From Opitutia bacterium (GTDB taxonomy: Bacteria > Verrucomicrobiota > Verrucomicrobiia > Opitutales > UBA953), in the NCBI GenBank assembly GCA_003569245.1, contig BGOM01000015.1:1-64000 (forward strand): 64,000 nucleotides of DNA, in the 5' to 3' direction. Position numbers and translations under genes: made by a program. Position 1 is the first letter of the stretch. Each line of letters opens with the position of its first letter. Of the stretch, positions 29,892 through 38,651 are shown piece by piece. The notes below the pieces were generated by a model that was not told the origin of the DNA, ran no database searches, and worked only from the letters and a program-made list of their open reading frames with translations.

Positions 29892-31145
29892 TCATTCAAC
29901 CCAAATTCCGTTCCGCCACTCAATCACGGAACGTGCGGGCAGAAGGTCCGTGCGCTTCGGAAGATTGGGAATCTGAACACCGTGGTGCTCGTAATAGTGG
30001 CGGCCGTTGGAGAACTCTTCCTTGAGGCGCTTGCTGACGAGGAGGCGGTAGTCGGTGTCGATGGTGAGGTAACCGGCGTCGAAGAGGGTATGGAAGTCGG
30101 ACCGGAGGAGGAGGCCGTTGCCGACTTCATGGGTGCCGCCCTCCGCATAGGGCCTGATGTGGGCGGCTTCCAGGACCGGCAGGGTCTTCTCCTGGGTGAC
30201 GGCGCAGCGCCGGTCGTAGGCGTCGATGACGGCGACCCGGAAGCCGGCCTGCCCGAGACGAGGCTTGGCCATATAGGGGGTGCCATACCGCTCCTGCTCT
30301 TGGGCGACCTCCCCGGCGGTCGGGCGGGCCTTGAGCTTGGATTGGATGGCCTGCCAGAGGTCCCTGCCTGGCCCCTCGGTGGCCGTGTAGCGCTTACCCT
30401 GGACGATGTTAGGGGACCAGTCCGCCGGTTGGTCGACCCAATGCTCCTCGGGTAGCCAGAAGCACTCCGTGAGGAGGGTGCAGCCGATGACCTCATTATG
30501 GGCTGTCGGCTTGTCCATGCGGGCGCGCATGCGGGTGATCGAGTCGCGGAAGCCCGTAAGGGTGTCGGAGCCATTACCTGGGCCGTAGACCTTCCAGGCC
30601 AGCTCCAGGGGCAAGGTCGTGCTCTTTAGGAACCAGCCCCCGCCGACGATCTTGTTCACCGGGGCCTTCAGCTTGAAGAGAAACAAGGCGCCTTCGGGGA
30701 TGGCGCCGAAGCTACGCTCACCTCCGGGCGCCCAGAAATTCACCTCCTGGGTCGCATGGGCCGAATGGAACTCGAACCACGACCGGTCGGTGACTCCGAC
30801 CCAGTACTCCAACTTGGCAAGGCGATCCGGCCGATCGACGTCCATCTTCTCCGTGATCAAGAAGCCGAGTTCGCGCAGTCGGCGGAAGCAAGCCGTCCCC
30901 TCCCCGCCTCCGAAGTCATCACCCGTCACCACCTGGCCCGTCGCATGCTTTAGCGCCAACGCGATCAGCAACTTCGGCGGGAACGGGCGGCCCTGATGGA
31001 CCACATCATACGTCGTCGAATCCCGGAACCCCGGCAACGCCACCCCCGCGGCCAGATCGGCCAACGCCTGCTCGACATGTGAGCGCTGTACGGAGGTGAA
31101 GTCCATGGGGGACTTCGACCCTAACCGGGCATCGAGTTCGGGCAA
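29892..31145 (-). CDS. HNH endonuclease with PUA/EVE-like modified-base-binding domain (417 aa)
   Basis: HNH: RRCAVTQEKTLPVLEAAHIRPYAEGGTHEVGNGLLLRSDFHTLFDAGYL; central YWVGVTDRSWFEFHSA...EVNFWAPGG...LFLFKLKAPVNKIVGGGWFLKSTTLPLELAWKVYGPGN resembles a PUA-superfamily fold; N-terminal head RDSTTYDVVHQGRPFPPKLLIALA. Confidence 0.8.
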   Translation of the reverse strand: MPELDARLGSKSPMDFTSVQRSHVEQALADLAAGVALPGFRDSTTYDVVHQGRPFPPKLLIALALKHATGQVVTGDDFGGGEGTACFRRLRELGFLITEKMDVDRPDRLAKLEYWVGVTDRSWFEFHSAHATQEVNFWAPGGERSFGAIPEGALFLFKLKAPVNKIVGGGWFLKSTTLPLELAWKVYGPGNGSDTLTGFRDSITRMRARMDKPTAHNEVIGCTLLTECFWLPEEHWVDQPADWSPNIVQGKRYTATEGPGRDLWQAIQSKLKARPTAGEVAQEQERYGTPYMAKPRLGQAGFRVAVIDAYDRRCAVTQEKTLPVLEAAHIRPYAEGGTHEVGNGLLLRSDFHTLFDAGYLTIDTDYRLLVSKRLKEEFSNGRHYYEHHGVQIPNLPKRTDLLPARSVIEWRNGIWVE

Positions 31146-31166
31146 GCCCGGTAAATACTAATGATA

Positions 31167-32021
31167 TTATTTTGCTAGCTTGGCGGACTGTATCTCCGCA
31201 AAAGTGACTCCGCCCTTGTTCTTCCAATTCGAGGGACCCGCAGAGGATCGGGCTAAGATGATATCGGACGCCGACGAGGGGGAGCCAAATACGTAATCCT
31301 GCATGAACAAATAGGTCCCGGAATCCTCCTTGATCACACCTTTTTCGGAAAGCGTTTCGCGAAGTGATTTGGCGCGCTTAGGCATCGTCGGTGTATCCTG
31401 CATAGAGGCGCGACTCCCGGACTTCACGACGAACCCCTCCGGCGTGTCTAACCCGGTTGCTCGAACCCCTTTACCCTCCAAATAAAAAAGTTCGGCATCA
31501 GGCAACTGGCTCGCTGGCCGACCTTGGAACATGTTAAGACCGACAGCGGGTAGGCAGAGAAGCAGCTCGTCCAGGAAGCCCGCCGCATCCGCCTCATCTG
31601 CCTCGGAAAGCGATGGCAGCTCGGGAGCGTTCCCGTTCTTGATGTCGCACCGCTTGGCAGCCGAAGCTAGGCTTATCAGCTTGGACTCCAAATACTGTAC
31701 ATGCGCCTTATTGAGGCTTTCGTCCTTGCTCGTGAAACAGACGCCGCGGGTCCAGAAATCCTTGCCACTAGAGTGGCTTTTCAATCGGTCCAGGATCGGG
31801 TCTCCTTCTCCGATGTAAATCGCAGGCAAGTTGGAGCTGTCGGAATCCCCTAACAGCACATAAACCCCTGTCCGTTTCAATTCCTTGCGCTTAGAAGCCT
31901 CGGGAATTAGCGACCGAGGAAAAGCTAGTCCTTGGCCCGTCCAGTTTGACTTCTCAATCGTACGGATGCCGTTGGGGTCGCCATCCAATTGGAAGATTCG
32001 GATGCTGTAAGGGGCGGCCAT
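31167..32021 (-). CDS. GIY-YIG nuclease with DUF4357-like C-terminus (284 aa)
   Basis: GVYVLLGDSDSSNLPAIYIGEGDPILDRLKSH; C-terminal ASDIILARSSAGPSNWKNKGGVTFAEIQ. Confidence 0.85.
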   Translation of the reverse strand: MAAPYSIRIFQLDGDPNGIRTIEKSNWTGQGLAFPRSLIPEASKRKELKRTGVYVLLGDSDSSNLPAIYIGEGDPILDRLKSHSSGKDFWTRGVCFTSKDESLNKAHVQYLESKLISLASAAKRCDIKNGNAPELPSLSEADEADAAGFLDELLLCLPAVGLNMFQGRPASQLPDAELFYLEGKGVRATGLDTPEGFVVKSGSRASMQDTPTMPKRAKSLRETLSEKGVIKEDSGTYLFMQDYVFGSPSSASDIILARSSAGPSNWKNKGGVTFAEIQSAKLAK

Positions 32022-32030
32022 TCCTTTGAG

Positions 32031-32792
32031 TTATGACTCGTTGATATAAAGGCAAGGAGCCTGTAGGCTGACCCTGGTATAGGCAGTGACGTCGCCGAGG
32101 AGATACTTCAGGCGGATGGCGTCGGGCGCGACCTTTCCGACGAACTCGATTCGCCCCTTGGCGTCATCAGGTACAAGGTCGATCCGGGTAGGATATTTGG
32201 TCGTCAGTGCAGGCATCCATTTCTCCGGCTCATAGACCTCGCGGACGACGCCTTCGTAGACGGCGAAGACATACTTCATCTTTGAGGCACGGCTGAGTCC
32301 GAGAACCCAGACCCCACGGGTGATGTCATATAACTCAGCAGCAGGTATACCGTGCCGATAAAGTTGATTCACGCGTATCAGGATGACCGGGTCGGTGATC
32401 TTAACCGGCTTGGCGGCGTAGTAGCCTTCGAGCTCTGACAATCCCTTGCGGCCGAAACGCAGACTATCCTTGCCCACGACGCGATTAGTCAGGTTCTCCA
32501 AACCTAGCAGACCGATAGCGGCGGCTTCGATATTATAGGCCTCCTGCTCAGTCCGAAGCCCGTGCGCAAGCATCTCGATCCGTGGCTCCAGGCCGGCGGC
32601 GAAGATCTCACGGATGCGCTTCACCTTCGGGTGGTCATCGTCCTCGAACAGGTGGTCTAGGCAGCGCTCGCCCTTCCCTTTGCCGATGTAAAAAACCTTA
32701 CCATCCCGCGGGTCGACATACAGGTAGACGTAATGCCCAAGCCTCTCGGCCATGCCGGGCTTGAGCGATCGGAGATGAGGAGGGATTTTCAT
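32031..32792 (-). CDS. GIY-YIG nuclease, LEM-3-like (253 aa)
   Basis: HYVYLYVDPRDGKVFYIGKGKGERCLDHLFEDDDHPKVKRIREIFAAGLEPRIEMLAHGLRTEQEAYNIEAAAIGLLGLENLTN. Confidence 0.85.
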   Translation of the reverse strand: MKIPPHLRSLKPGMAERLGHYVYLYVDPRDGKVFYIGKGKGERCLDHLFEDDDHPKVKRIREIFAAGLEPRIEMLAHGLRTEQEAYNIEAAAIGLLGLENLTNRVVGKDSLRFGRKGLSELEGYYAAKPVKITDPVILIRVNQLYRHGIPAAELYDITRGVWVLGLSRASKMKYVFAVYEGVVREVYEPEKWMPALTTKYPTRIDLVPDDAKGRIEFVGKVAPDAIRLKYLLGDVTAYTRVSLQAPCLYINES

Positions 32793-34639
32793 TAGCCCAT
32801 ATCCTCCAGGAACCGGGCGAACTCGCCTGGACTAAGATGGTAATTCGACACGGTCTGAACCTGCCCGTCGTTTGATACGGAAATCACCAATGCGTCCTTC
32901 CGGGCATTATGGGCCAGATAATGAACGATTTCCGCATCCGCCTGGCCTTCTCCGGTCTTCTTGATCGTGGGTAACACGAACTTCACGCCCTTATAGGGCG
33001 ATAGGCTCTCGTGATTGGCACCATCTAGGAAAAGCAGGACCCTCGCATTAGCGTCCAAAGAATAGATTCTGCTGACCAGCTTTGCCAAATGCGCGCGCGC
33101 CTCCGGACCGAACGAGAACTTCCCCTTATGGTACTTTGACTCCATCTGCAGCTTCTGGAAGTGCTGATGGACCGTGTGCATGAAGTTATAAGCATCCACG
33201 AAGATGTCCACGGGCTTTCCGGCGTGCAGCGCGGAGCTGAGCTTCTGACGAGTCGACGTCTTCGCGGCTTTTTTGTCGTTTCTCAGGGATTTCTCCCCTG
33301 CGATGAAACGACGAAGGGCATCGCCTTCCTTCCCGTCGATGACCTTGGCATCCACTAGTTTTTCGATCGCTGAAATAAGTCCAGGCAAAGCATCATCAGG
33401 AGCGCTTCGCACGCCTGCCATCATAGCGGCTGTGACCCCGCCCAATGCTTCGGAAGGCTTGAGCGCCTGGCGGCACTTCATGACTTCCTCACGAAGCGTG
33501 GCGTGGGCTCGTACAAGTTCGGGGCTTGGGGAAAGGACCATGGCCATCAGCCGGTCCATTTCCTCGAGCTGTCGGCCGAGAGCGGGCAAGGCGCGCTCTC
33601 GGTTCAGTTCCCAGCGCTGCAGGATGTCCTGCTCGAGCACCGCGGCCTTCGTCTTCTCCAGCAGCTCCGTGGTGACCTTCTCAAGACGCGCCAGCTCAGC
33701 CTGCTCGGCTTCGGCTTTGATTAGCTTGGCAAGCCAAGGGCGGACGACCTCCGAGACCTCATGCTGGACCTGCTCCGCGGCATGCCGCGCGTAGCTATCT
33801 TTGATCGCCTGCAGACTCTCCGGGGTGGCGCCACCGCAATCCTCGATTTCCTTGAGGCGTTCCTTGGCGGCCTTGAGTTCCGCCGTCACCTTCAAGTGCT
33901 CCGACTTAGCCTCGTCGCGCTCTCTCTCGACTTTCTGCAACTTAGCCTCATCGGCCTTGCCGACCTCTCCAGCTGCGACCTGAGCCGCTTTATCTTTTCC
34001 ACGCTGCGCCTCGGCAGCCATTCGCTCCTGCGTCTTAGTCCATTTAAGTCGGGCGTCCTTAAGTTCTTTTTCGGCCTTACATGCTCTAAGCTGTGCATCC
34101 TGTGTGGCCTTGACCTCGTCACGAACCAAAAGGGAGCCAACCGTGATCAACTCAGCGCCCAGTTTCTTGGCGAGTAAATCTACTACCTTCTCGTCGGGGA
34201 GAGGATCAGTTGGCGCCTCCTCGCCTTCAAGCGGGGCATAGAAGCTTTTGGCGCCCCGCTCACCTGACCGGAGATAACGCAATCCAGCGAAGCAACAGTA
34301 AGCCCGTGTAGTGCCTAAGCACTTGACCAACTCATCTGCATGTTTCTTGAAAAACAAATCGCCCTCGACGATTTCGAATGGTTCAAGGAGCTTTCCGTAG
34401 CTGATATCACGGATTAGCAACCCCATGAACTGCGGCAGCCTGGCAGGGTGTTCGGCCAGGTGCTTCTTCACGGCCTCGACCGGCGGCAAAGTCTGATCGA
34501 GCTCCATCCCCTCGGACATGAACTGGAGGTCTTCCTTCGATAACGTAGCCAGATCGGCGGCCAACTGCGCCAAGCAGGTGGCCGCGGTGGGAAGTTGCTG
34601 GACGATTTCCGTCATGGGGTGCCCCCACCCTATCCCCAC
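32792..34639 (-). CDS. Coiled-coil protein with C-terminal NYN/PIN-like nuclease domain (615 aa)
   Basis: Long charged coiled coil (REQRGKDKAAQVAAGEVGK-type Lys/Glu/Ala) then PVDIFVDAYNFMHTVHQHF...ARVLLFLDGANHESLSPYKGVKFVLP...GQADAEIVHYLAHNARKDALVISVSNDGQV. Confidence 0.75.
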   Translation of the reverse strand: MGIGWGHPMTEIVQQLPTAATCLAQLAADLATLSKEDLQFMSEGMELDQTLPPVEAVKKHLAEHPARLPQFMGLLIRDISYGKLLEPFEIVEGDLFFKKHADELVKCLGTTRAYCCFAGLRYLRSGERGAKSFYAPLEGEEAPTDPLPDEKVVDLLAKKLGAELITVGSLLVRDEVKATQDAQLRACKAEKELKDARLKWTKTQERMAAEAQRGKDKAAQVAAGEVGKADEAKLQKVERERDEAKSEHLKVTAELKAAKERLKEIEDCGGATPESLQAIKDSYARHAAEQVQHEVSEVVRPWLAKLIKAEAEQAELARLEKVTTELLEKTKAAVLEQDILQRWELNRERALPALGRQLEEMDRLMAMVLSPSPELVRAHATLREEVMKCRQALKPSEALGGVTAAMMAGVRSAPDDALPGLISAIEKLVDAKVIDGKEGDALRRFIAGEKSLRNDKKAAKTSTRQKLSSALHAGKPVDIFVDAYNFMHTVHQHFQKLQMESKYHKGKFSFGPEARAHLAKLVSRIYSLDANARVLLFLDGANHESLSPYKGVKFVLPTIKKTGEGQADAEIVHYLAHNARKDALVISVSNDGQVQTVSNYHLSPGEFARFLEDMG

Positions 34640-34687
34640 CCCCCGGCTATTGAAGCCAATTATTGCATATTCTTGTGCGTCTACCGC

Positions 34688-34902
34688 CTAGTTCTCTGGA
34701 AAACCTGTCCAAGTGATGGTGCCGTCGGGCTCTAGGTGGGCTTTGGCGCGGACGGATCTAAGCTGGTCAGCGGGCGAATAGCGTGAGCTGACGTAATGCA
34801 CCTCTGGTTGGCGGAACCTGCCCAAGCGTATAAATGCCTCGCAATCAGGGCATCACTAAGAAACACGAATCTATCTTCATTTTCCCTGGCAACGAAGGTC
34901 AT
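34688..34902 (-). pseudogene. Possible frameshifted small zinc-finger protein
   Basis: Minus strand: SD-like AGGAGCTGGC then ATG MTFVARENEDRFVF...; after a one-base frame change CPDCEAFIRLGRFRQPEVHYVSSRYSPADQLRSVRAKAHLEPDGTITWTGFPEN*. Confidence 0.3.
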
Positions 34903-34992
34903 GCCAGCTCCTGGGCTTTCCTAGCCCTCACGGGTCACTGAGCCACTCCCGATGGCGACATTACAGGCATCGACGTTATATAATTTCGCGCG

Positions 34993-35985
34993 TCATGGCA
35001 CAATCGAGCTGTTCTTGGCTTTTTTCATCAACTCAAAGAAGCTCTTCCCCCATGTCTCTGCTGAAGGCCTATGGGAGGCGCCGCCTTCGAATGCCTGCCG
35101 AAACAAAGGCTGTAATTCCGGATAATATGACACGAGTCGCTGATGCGGCCTCGGGATTACCTCGAACTTCGATGCCTCGACTCCGCCTACATACATCTTC
35201 GCTTTGATCTTATCCTCAAGTGTGTCGACTCCAGTGACAAACTCTTTTGCTGTTCCGCAATATGGATGAATACCCGTGATCATTTGATAAAAAATCACAG
35301 CCATTGAAAATCGATCCCAGCTCGGGTTCCTAGGCTTGTCGGCCGGCTCAACATATGCCTCGGGAGGCATGTATTCCGGAGTCCCAAGTGGAGCGAGAAA
35401 CTTGCCGAGCTTCTCGCTTAACTGCATGGAGTCCAGATCGACGAACATTATTTCTCCTGAGGTGGGATGGGCGAGCACGTTTGATGGCTTAAAATCCACA
35501 AATACATGCCCTGCCGAATGAAGGCGATGAACTCCGGAGGCGATATTGCACATGAGCGCCAATCGATTTACCCTGCCTCGTAGGGTATCGAAATCAAAGT
35601 AAGCTCCATCAAGCCTCTTTGCGCCAGGGACTACGAACTCGCCAAGGGAGCAGCTGCCCGGCTTTGCTCGCTTCATTAGAAATCCAACGAACACCGAGCC
35701 CTGCTTTAGCTCAGATAACGGCCATCCGAATGCATGCTTGGGCCCGTCTTTCATCGGGTTCTGTAGCATTGCCCAGATTTTCCGTAACCGTTGCTCTCGC
35801 TTTTTCCCCTCTATTGCCTGCTTGCCGTAAAGCTTGGCGCAATAGTCAGCCGCAATGTATCCTGATTGGTTATGGGGAAAGGCCGTTACTTGCAGAACAG
35901 CACCTTCGGCGCCTTCAGTTCCTAACTTATATGAAGATATGAATACTTGCCCATACTTTGCCGAAATATAGACACCGTTCCTCAT
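34993..35985 (-). CDS. Serine/threonine protein kinase (TerY-P-like triad component)
   Basis: Catalytic loop VFVDFKPSNVL, Mg-binding FVDLDS in place of DFG, GTPEYMPPEA; 4-bp overlap with the upstream PP2C gene. Confidence 0.88.
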   Translation of the reverse strand: MRNGVYISAKYGQVFISSYKLGTEGAEGAVLQVTAFPHNQSGYIAADYCAKLYGKQAIEGKKREQRLRKIWAMLQNPMKDGPKHAFGWPLSELKQGSVFVGFLMKRAKPGSCSLGEFVVPGAKRLDGAYFDFDTLRGRVNRLALMCNIASGVHRLHSAGHVFVDFKPSNVLAHPTSGEIMFVDLDSMQLSEKLGKFLAPLGTPEYMPPEAYVEPADKPRNPSWDRFSMAVIFYQMITGIHPYCGTAKEFVTGVDTLEDKIKAKMYVGGVEASKFEVIPRPHQRLVSYYPELQPLFRQAFEGGASHRPSAETWGKSFFELMKKAKNSSIVP

Positions 35986-37325
35986 GGCAGATTAACAGCG
36001 AGCGCAATGGTCTTGTCGTCCCGCTCAGCCTTGAGAGTCGGATTTCCTGCAAGAATGAACTGAGCGAAAAGCCTGTCCGTCTCGTTCTGGACTTCGGGCT
36101 GAGCCATGCCTTTTGTCATAAGCTGACCAGGAAGCTCAACGACCGTCATTGCAATCGATGCCCAGAAATCCGCGGACGGAATATTGGGATCAACCAAAGG
36201 TCCATGGGCTCTGTACTGTGACTTAGTCTTGGTGAACCAGCTAGCGTTTTCGCATCCATCGCTAATACAGAAGACAGCGGAACTCGACAAAGGTATGAAA
36301 TTTGCCTGAACCAATCCCGGTTCGTCACGGAGATGCGTGAGGAACTTTGTCATGTTAGCCTCTCCGCCCTTCATAGGACTGAGTAGCGGAATCCACTGAC
36401 CATCACGCAGGCAGCACCCGGCGCGACCATCCCCAATATGTGCGCATGCGGTGCAGTCGGGCCCGGCAATCAGGAGAATCAAGGTCGACCCATATTCATG
36501 CGCATTCCGTTTCTCCCTTTCGGCCCGCGATGAAACGGCTTCAAGCGCTCCGACGAATGCCTTGTTTGAAATCCTTAGGAATTCCTGCCGTGTTAAAGCT
36601 TCCCCGCTTGACTCGATCGACTCGAGTACGTCTCGCGCCACCCGGGCTGCAGCTGTAACCGCCTCTTCCGCTCCTAAATTTGAATATTTGAGCGACCCTG
36701 CCCCGTCGGCTACGGCAAGAATCACGAACTTCCCCCCTGAAGTGACCACGAGCTGTGAGCGGTCCTGGCACTGGTCTGTAGTTTTCTCGCTCCCATGCAC
36801 AGACCCGCAAGCGTGCCTCCATTGACCGCCCGTACTTCCAGTTAGAACCTTCACCTGAGGCGGAGGGAAATCCGGTGCGTCTACTGGTGCTGATACTTTG
36901 GCTTTTGCCTGAGCCCGCTGTTCAATCTCCGCCTGCTGCGCCTGGGCTCGAAGCGTCTGCAGCTGCTCGTCTTGTGTTTGAACCTTCTTAACTAGGCTGT
37001 CTCGCTCCGTCTGAACCTTCTTCAAACGCAAACCGAGAGCCTTAAGCTCAGATTGAAGAGTGGCATTCGCGTTGTTGGTTTTTTCAAGATCTTGGCGAAG
37101 CTTGATTACTCCTTCAGCACCATTGAACTCAGGCACTTCTTCTGCATCGCTCAAAACCCGCGGCGGCGCTTCAGGATCTGTAACCTGATGTCCGGAATTT
37201 AACTGCCTTCGCTCCTTCCTGAGCCTTCTTGCAGTCTTTCGGTCTTTTTTTCGGCTCATATAAAAACAGCCTAATGCAAATCCCAAGACAACAATCAACA
37301 AAGCCGCCCAAGCGTTTTCTGGCAT
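35982..37325 (-). CDS. Membrane-anchored PP2C-type phosphatase with coiled coil
   Basis: N-terminal TM (WAALLIVVLGFALGCFYMS), coiled coil, PP2C motifs (ILAVADGAGSLKYSNLGAEEAV; AHIGDGRAGCCLRDG; VFCISDGCEN). Confidence 0.85.
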   Translation of the reverse strand: MPENAWAALLIVVLGFALGCFYMSRKKDRKTARRLRKERRQLNSGHQVTDPEAPPRVLSDAEEVPEFNGAEGVIKLRQDLEKTNNANATLQSELKALGLRLKKVQTERDSLVKKVQTQDEQLQTLRAQAQQAEIEQRAQAKAKVSAPVDAPDFPPPQVKVLTGSTGGQWRHACGSVHGSEKTTDQCQDRSQLVVTSGGKFVILAVADGAGSLKYSNLGAEEAVTAAARVARDVLESIESSGEALTRQEFLRISNKAFVGALEAVSSRAEREKRNAHEYGSTLILLIAGPDCTACAHIGDGRAGCCLRDGQWIPLLSPMKGGEANMTKFLTHLRDEPGLVQANFIPLSSSAVFCISDGCENASWFTKTKSQYRAHGPLVDPNIPSADFWASIAMTVVELPGQLMTKGMAQPEVQNETDRLFAQFILAGNPTLKAERDDKTIALAVNLP

Positions 37326-37336
37326 GAAAGTTCGGA

Positions 37337-38041
37337 TCAGGACGGGCTCTGTCCGCTATCCCAACTGCCGGTGTTTGACTGAACAGCCTTACCGACATCG
37401 GCGCCTTTCGCAACTTCGGCGATTGTCGCCGAAAGCCACTTGAAGAAATCCGTAAACTTAAGCCCCGACATCTTGTAAACCGGGATTTGGGCCTGCTTGA
37501 TGCGCTCAAGGTAGGCCGGCTTGAACTCATCTACGCCCAAGGAAAGGAAGCAGAAAGTCTTCTGTTGCTCCGCTTGACGAATCTGCTGCGCAAGCTCATC
37601 CCATTTGGCTTCGAATTCCCCACCGAACTCACGCGAATCCGGTTCGCCGTCCGTGATATGGATTACCCAAGGCCGATAATAGCTAAGCCCATTGGTGCGG
37701 TACCAAGCCTTACGATCAGATACCATCTGGATTCCGGCTCGGATAGCCTGGATCGAAAATGTGCCTCCTTCGGCTTTCAGCTCAGGGAGCTGAATGTCGG
37801 CAGCCAACGAGGGCTCGACGACTCGTCGACATTCATGGCTGAAAGCGACAATGCCGATCTCGAGCTTGTTCTTCAAGTTTTCGTCCTCCTGGACCTCCTT
37901 GATGAATGCGGCAAGTCCTGCGACCATGTTAACGAGTCGACTATGCTCTGACATCGATCCGGAGGTATCGACAACCAGCGCGACCGTGCACTTCTGTTCG
38001 TAGTTCTTGGGGCTCTCTGCAGAGAAGGGATTAGTAGTCAT
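37337..38041 (-). CDS. vWA domain protein, TerY-like
   Basis: MIDAS DTSGSMSEHSRLVNMVAGLAAFIKEVQ; IVAFSHECRRVVEP; HITDGEPDS. Confidence 0.9.
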   Translation of the reverse strand: MTTNPFSAESPKNYEQKCTVALVVDTSGSMSEHSRLVNMVAGLAAFIKEVQEDENLKNKLEIGIVAFSHECRRVVEPSLAADIQLPELKAEGGTFSIQAIRAGIQMVSDRKAWYRTNGLSYYRPWVIHITDGEPDSREFGGEFEAKWDELAQQIRQAEQQKTFCFLSLGVDEFKPAYLERIKQAQIPVYKMSGLKFTDFFKWLSATIAEVAKGADVGKAVQSNTGSWDSGQSPS

Positions 38042-38107
38042 GTACGTATATTTCTTTAAGGGTTATTTGTTTCAATAACATTATAGTTAGTTCATTCTGA
38101 TTTCTAA

Positions 38108-38644
38108 TCAAGCGCAGCCGCCGTGGCGGCCAAAGCGGGCGATGACCTCAAGGATGTGTTCTGGGACTAAATAGTCGGTATCGATCACGTGCCGGTAGTT
38201 GGATTCGAGAGCGTAATCGTATCCGTATAGTTCCAAGAGGCGGCGCCGAGATTCCTCATTGCGCCTGGTCAGGCTGGCAAAATCCTCGCCGGTCCTTCCA
38301 GCCAGACGTTTGCGAACAACCATGGGTGAAGCCTTCAAGAAGATGCTCATGGCACCCAAGAAAAAGTGGGCTCCCATCCTGAAGTCGACGACCAGGCCGG
38401 CAGCCTGACCGAGTTGTTGCCGAATGGTATTACAAAAGTCGTCGTCGAGCTGCAGGTCGATCGCGGGGTTACCCTCGCACAAGCCTTGGAGGGCGTGCAC
38501 ATCCAAGCCATACTTGGTATGCGCGAATTCTCGGGCATGGTTGCCGGCGGAGTGGAAGACATAACCCAGCTTAGCAGCCAGCGCCTGGCCCACGGTTGTC
38601 TTCCCCGTGCAGGCTTCTCCGCTCAAGATGATGAGGTTTTCCAT
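38108..38644 (-). CDS. P-loop nucleotide/NMP-kinase-like protein (~178 aa)
   Basis: MENLIILSGEACTGKTTVGQALAAKLGYVFHSAGNHARE...VRKRLAGRTGEDFASLTRRNEESRRR; cytidylate/adenylate-kinase-like. Internal ATG lies 8 bp after the radical SAM stop. Confidence 0.75.
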   Translation of the reverse strand: MENLIILSGEACTGKTTVGQALAAKLGYVFHSAGNHAREFAHTKYGLDVHALQGLCEGNPAIDLQLDDDFCNTIRQQLGQAAGLVVDFRMGAHFFLGAMSIFLKASPMVVRKRLAGRTGEDFASLTRRNEESRRRLLELYGYDYALESNYRHVIDTDYLVPEHILEVIARFGRHGGCA

Positions 38645-38651
38645 GGTCAGA

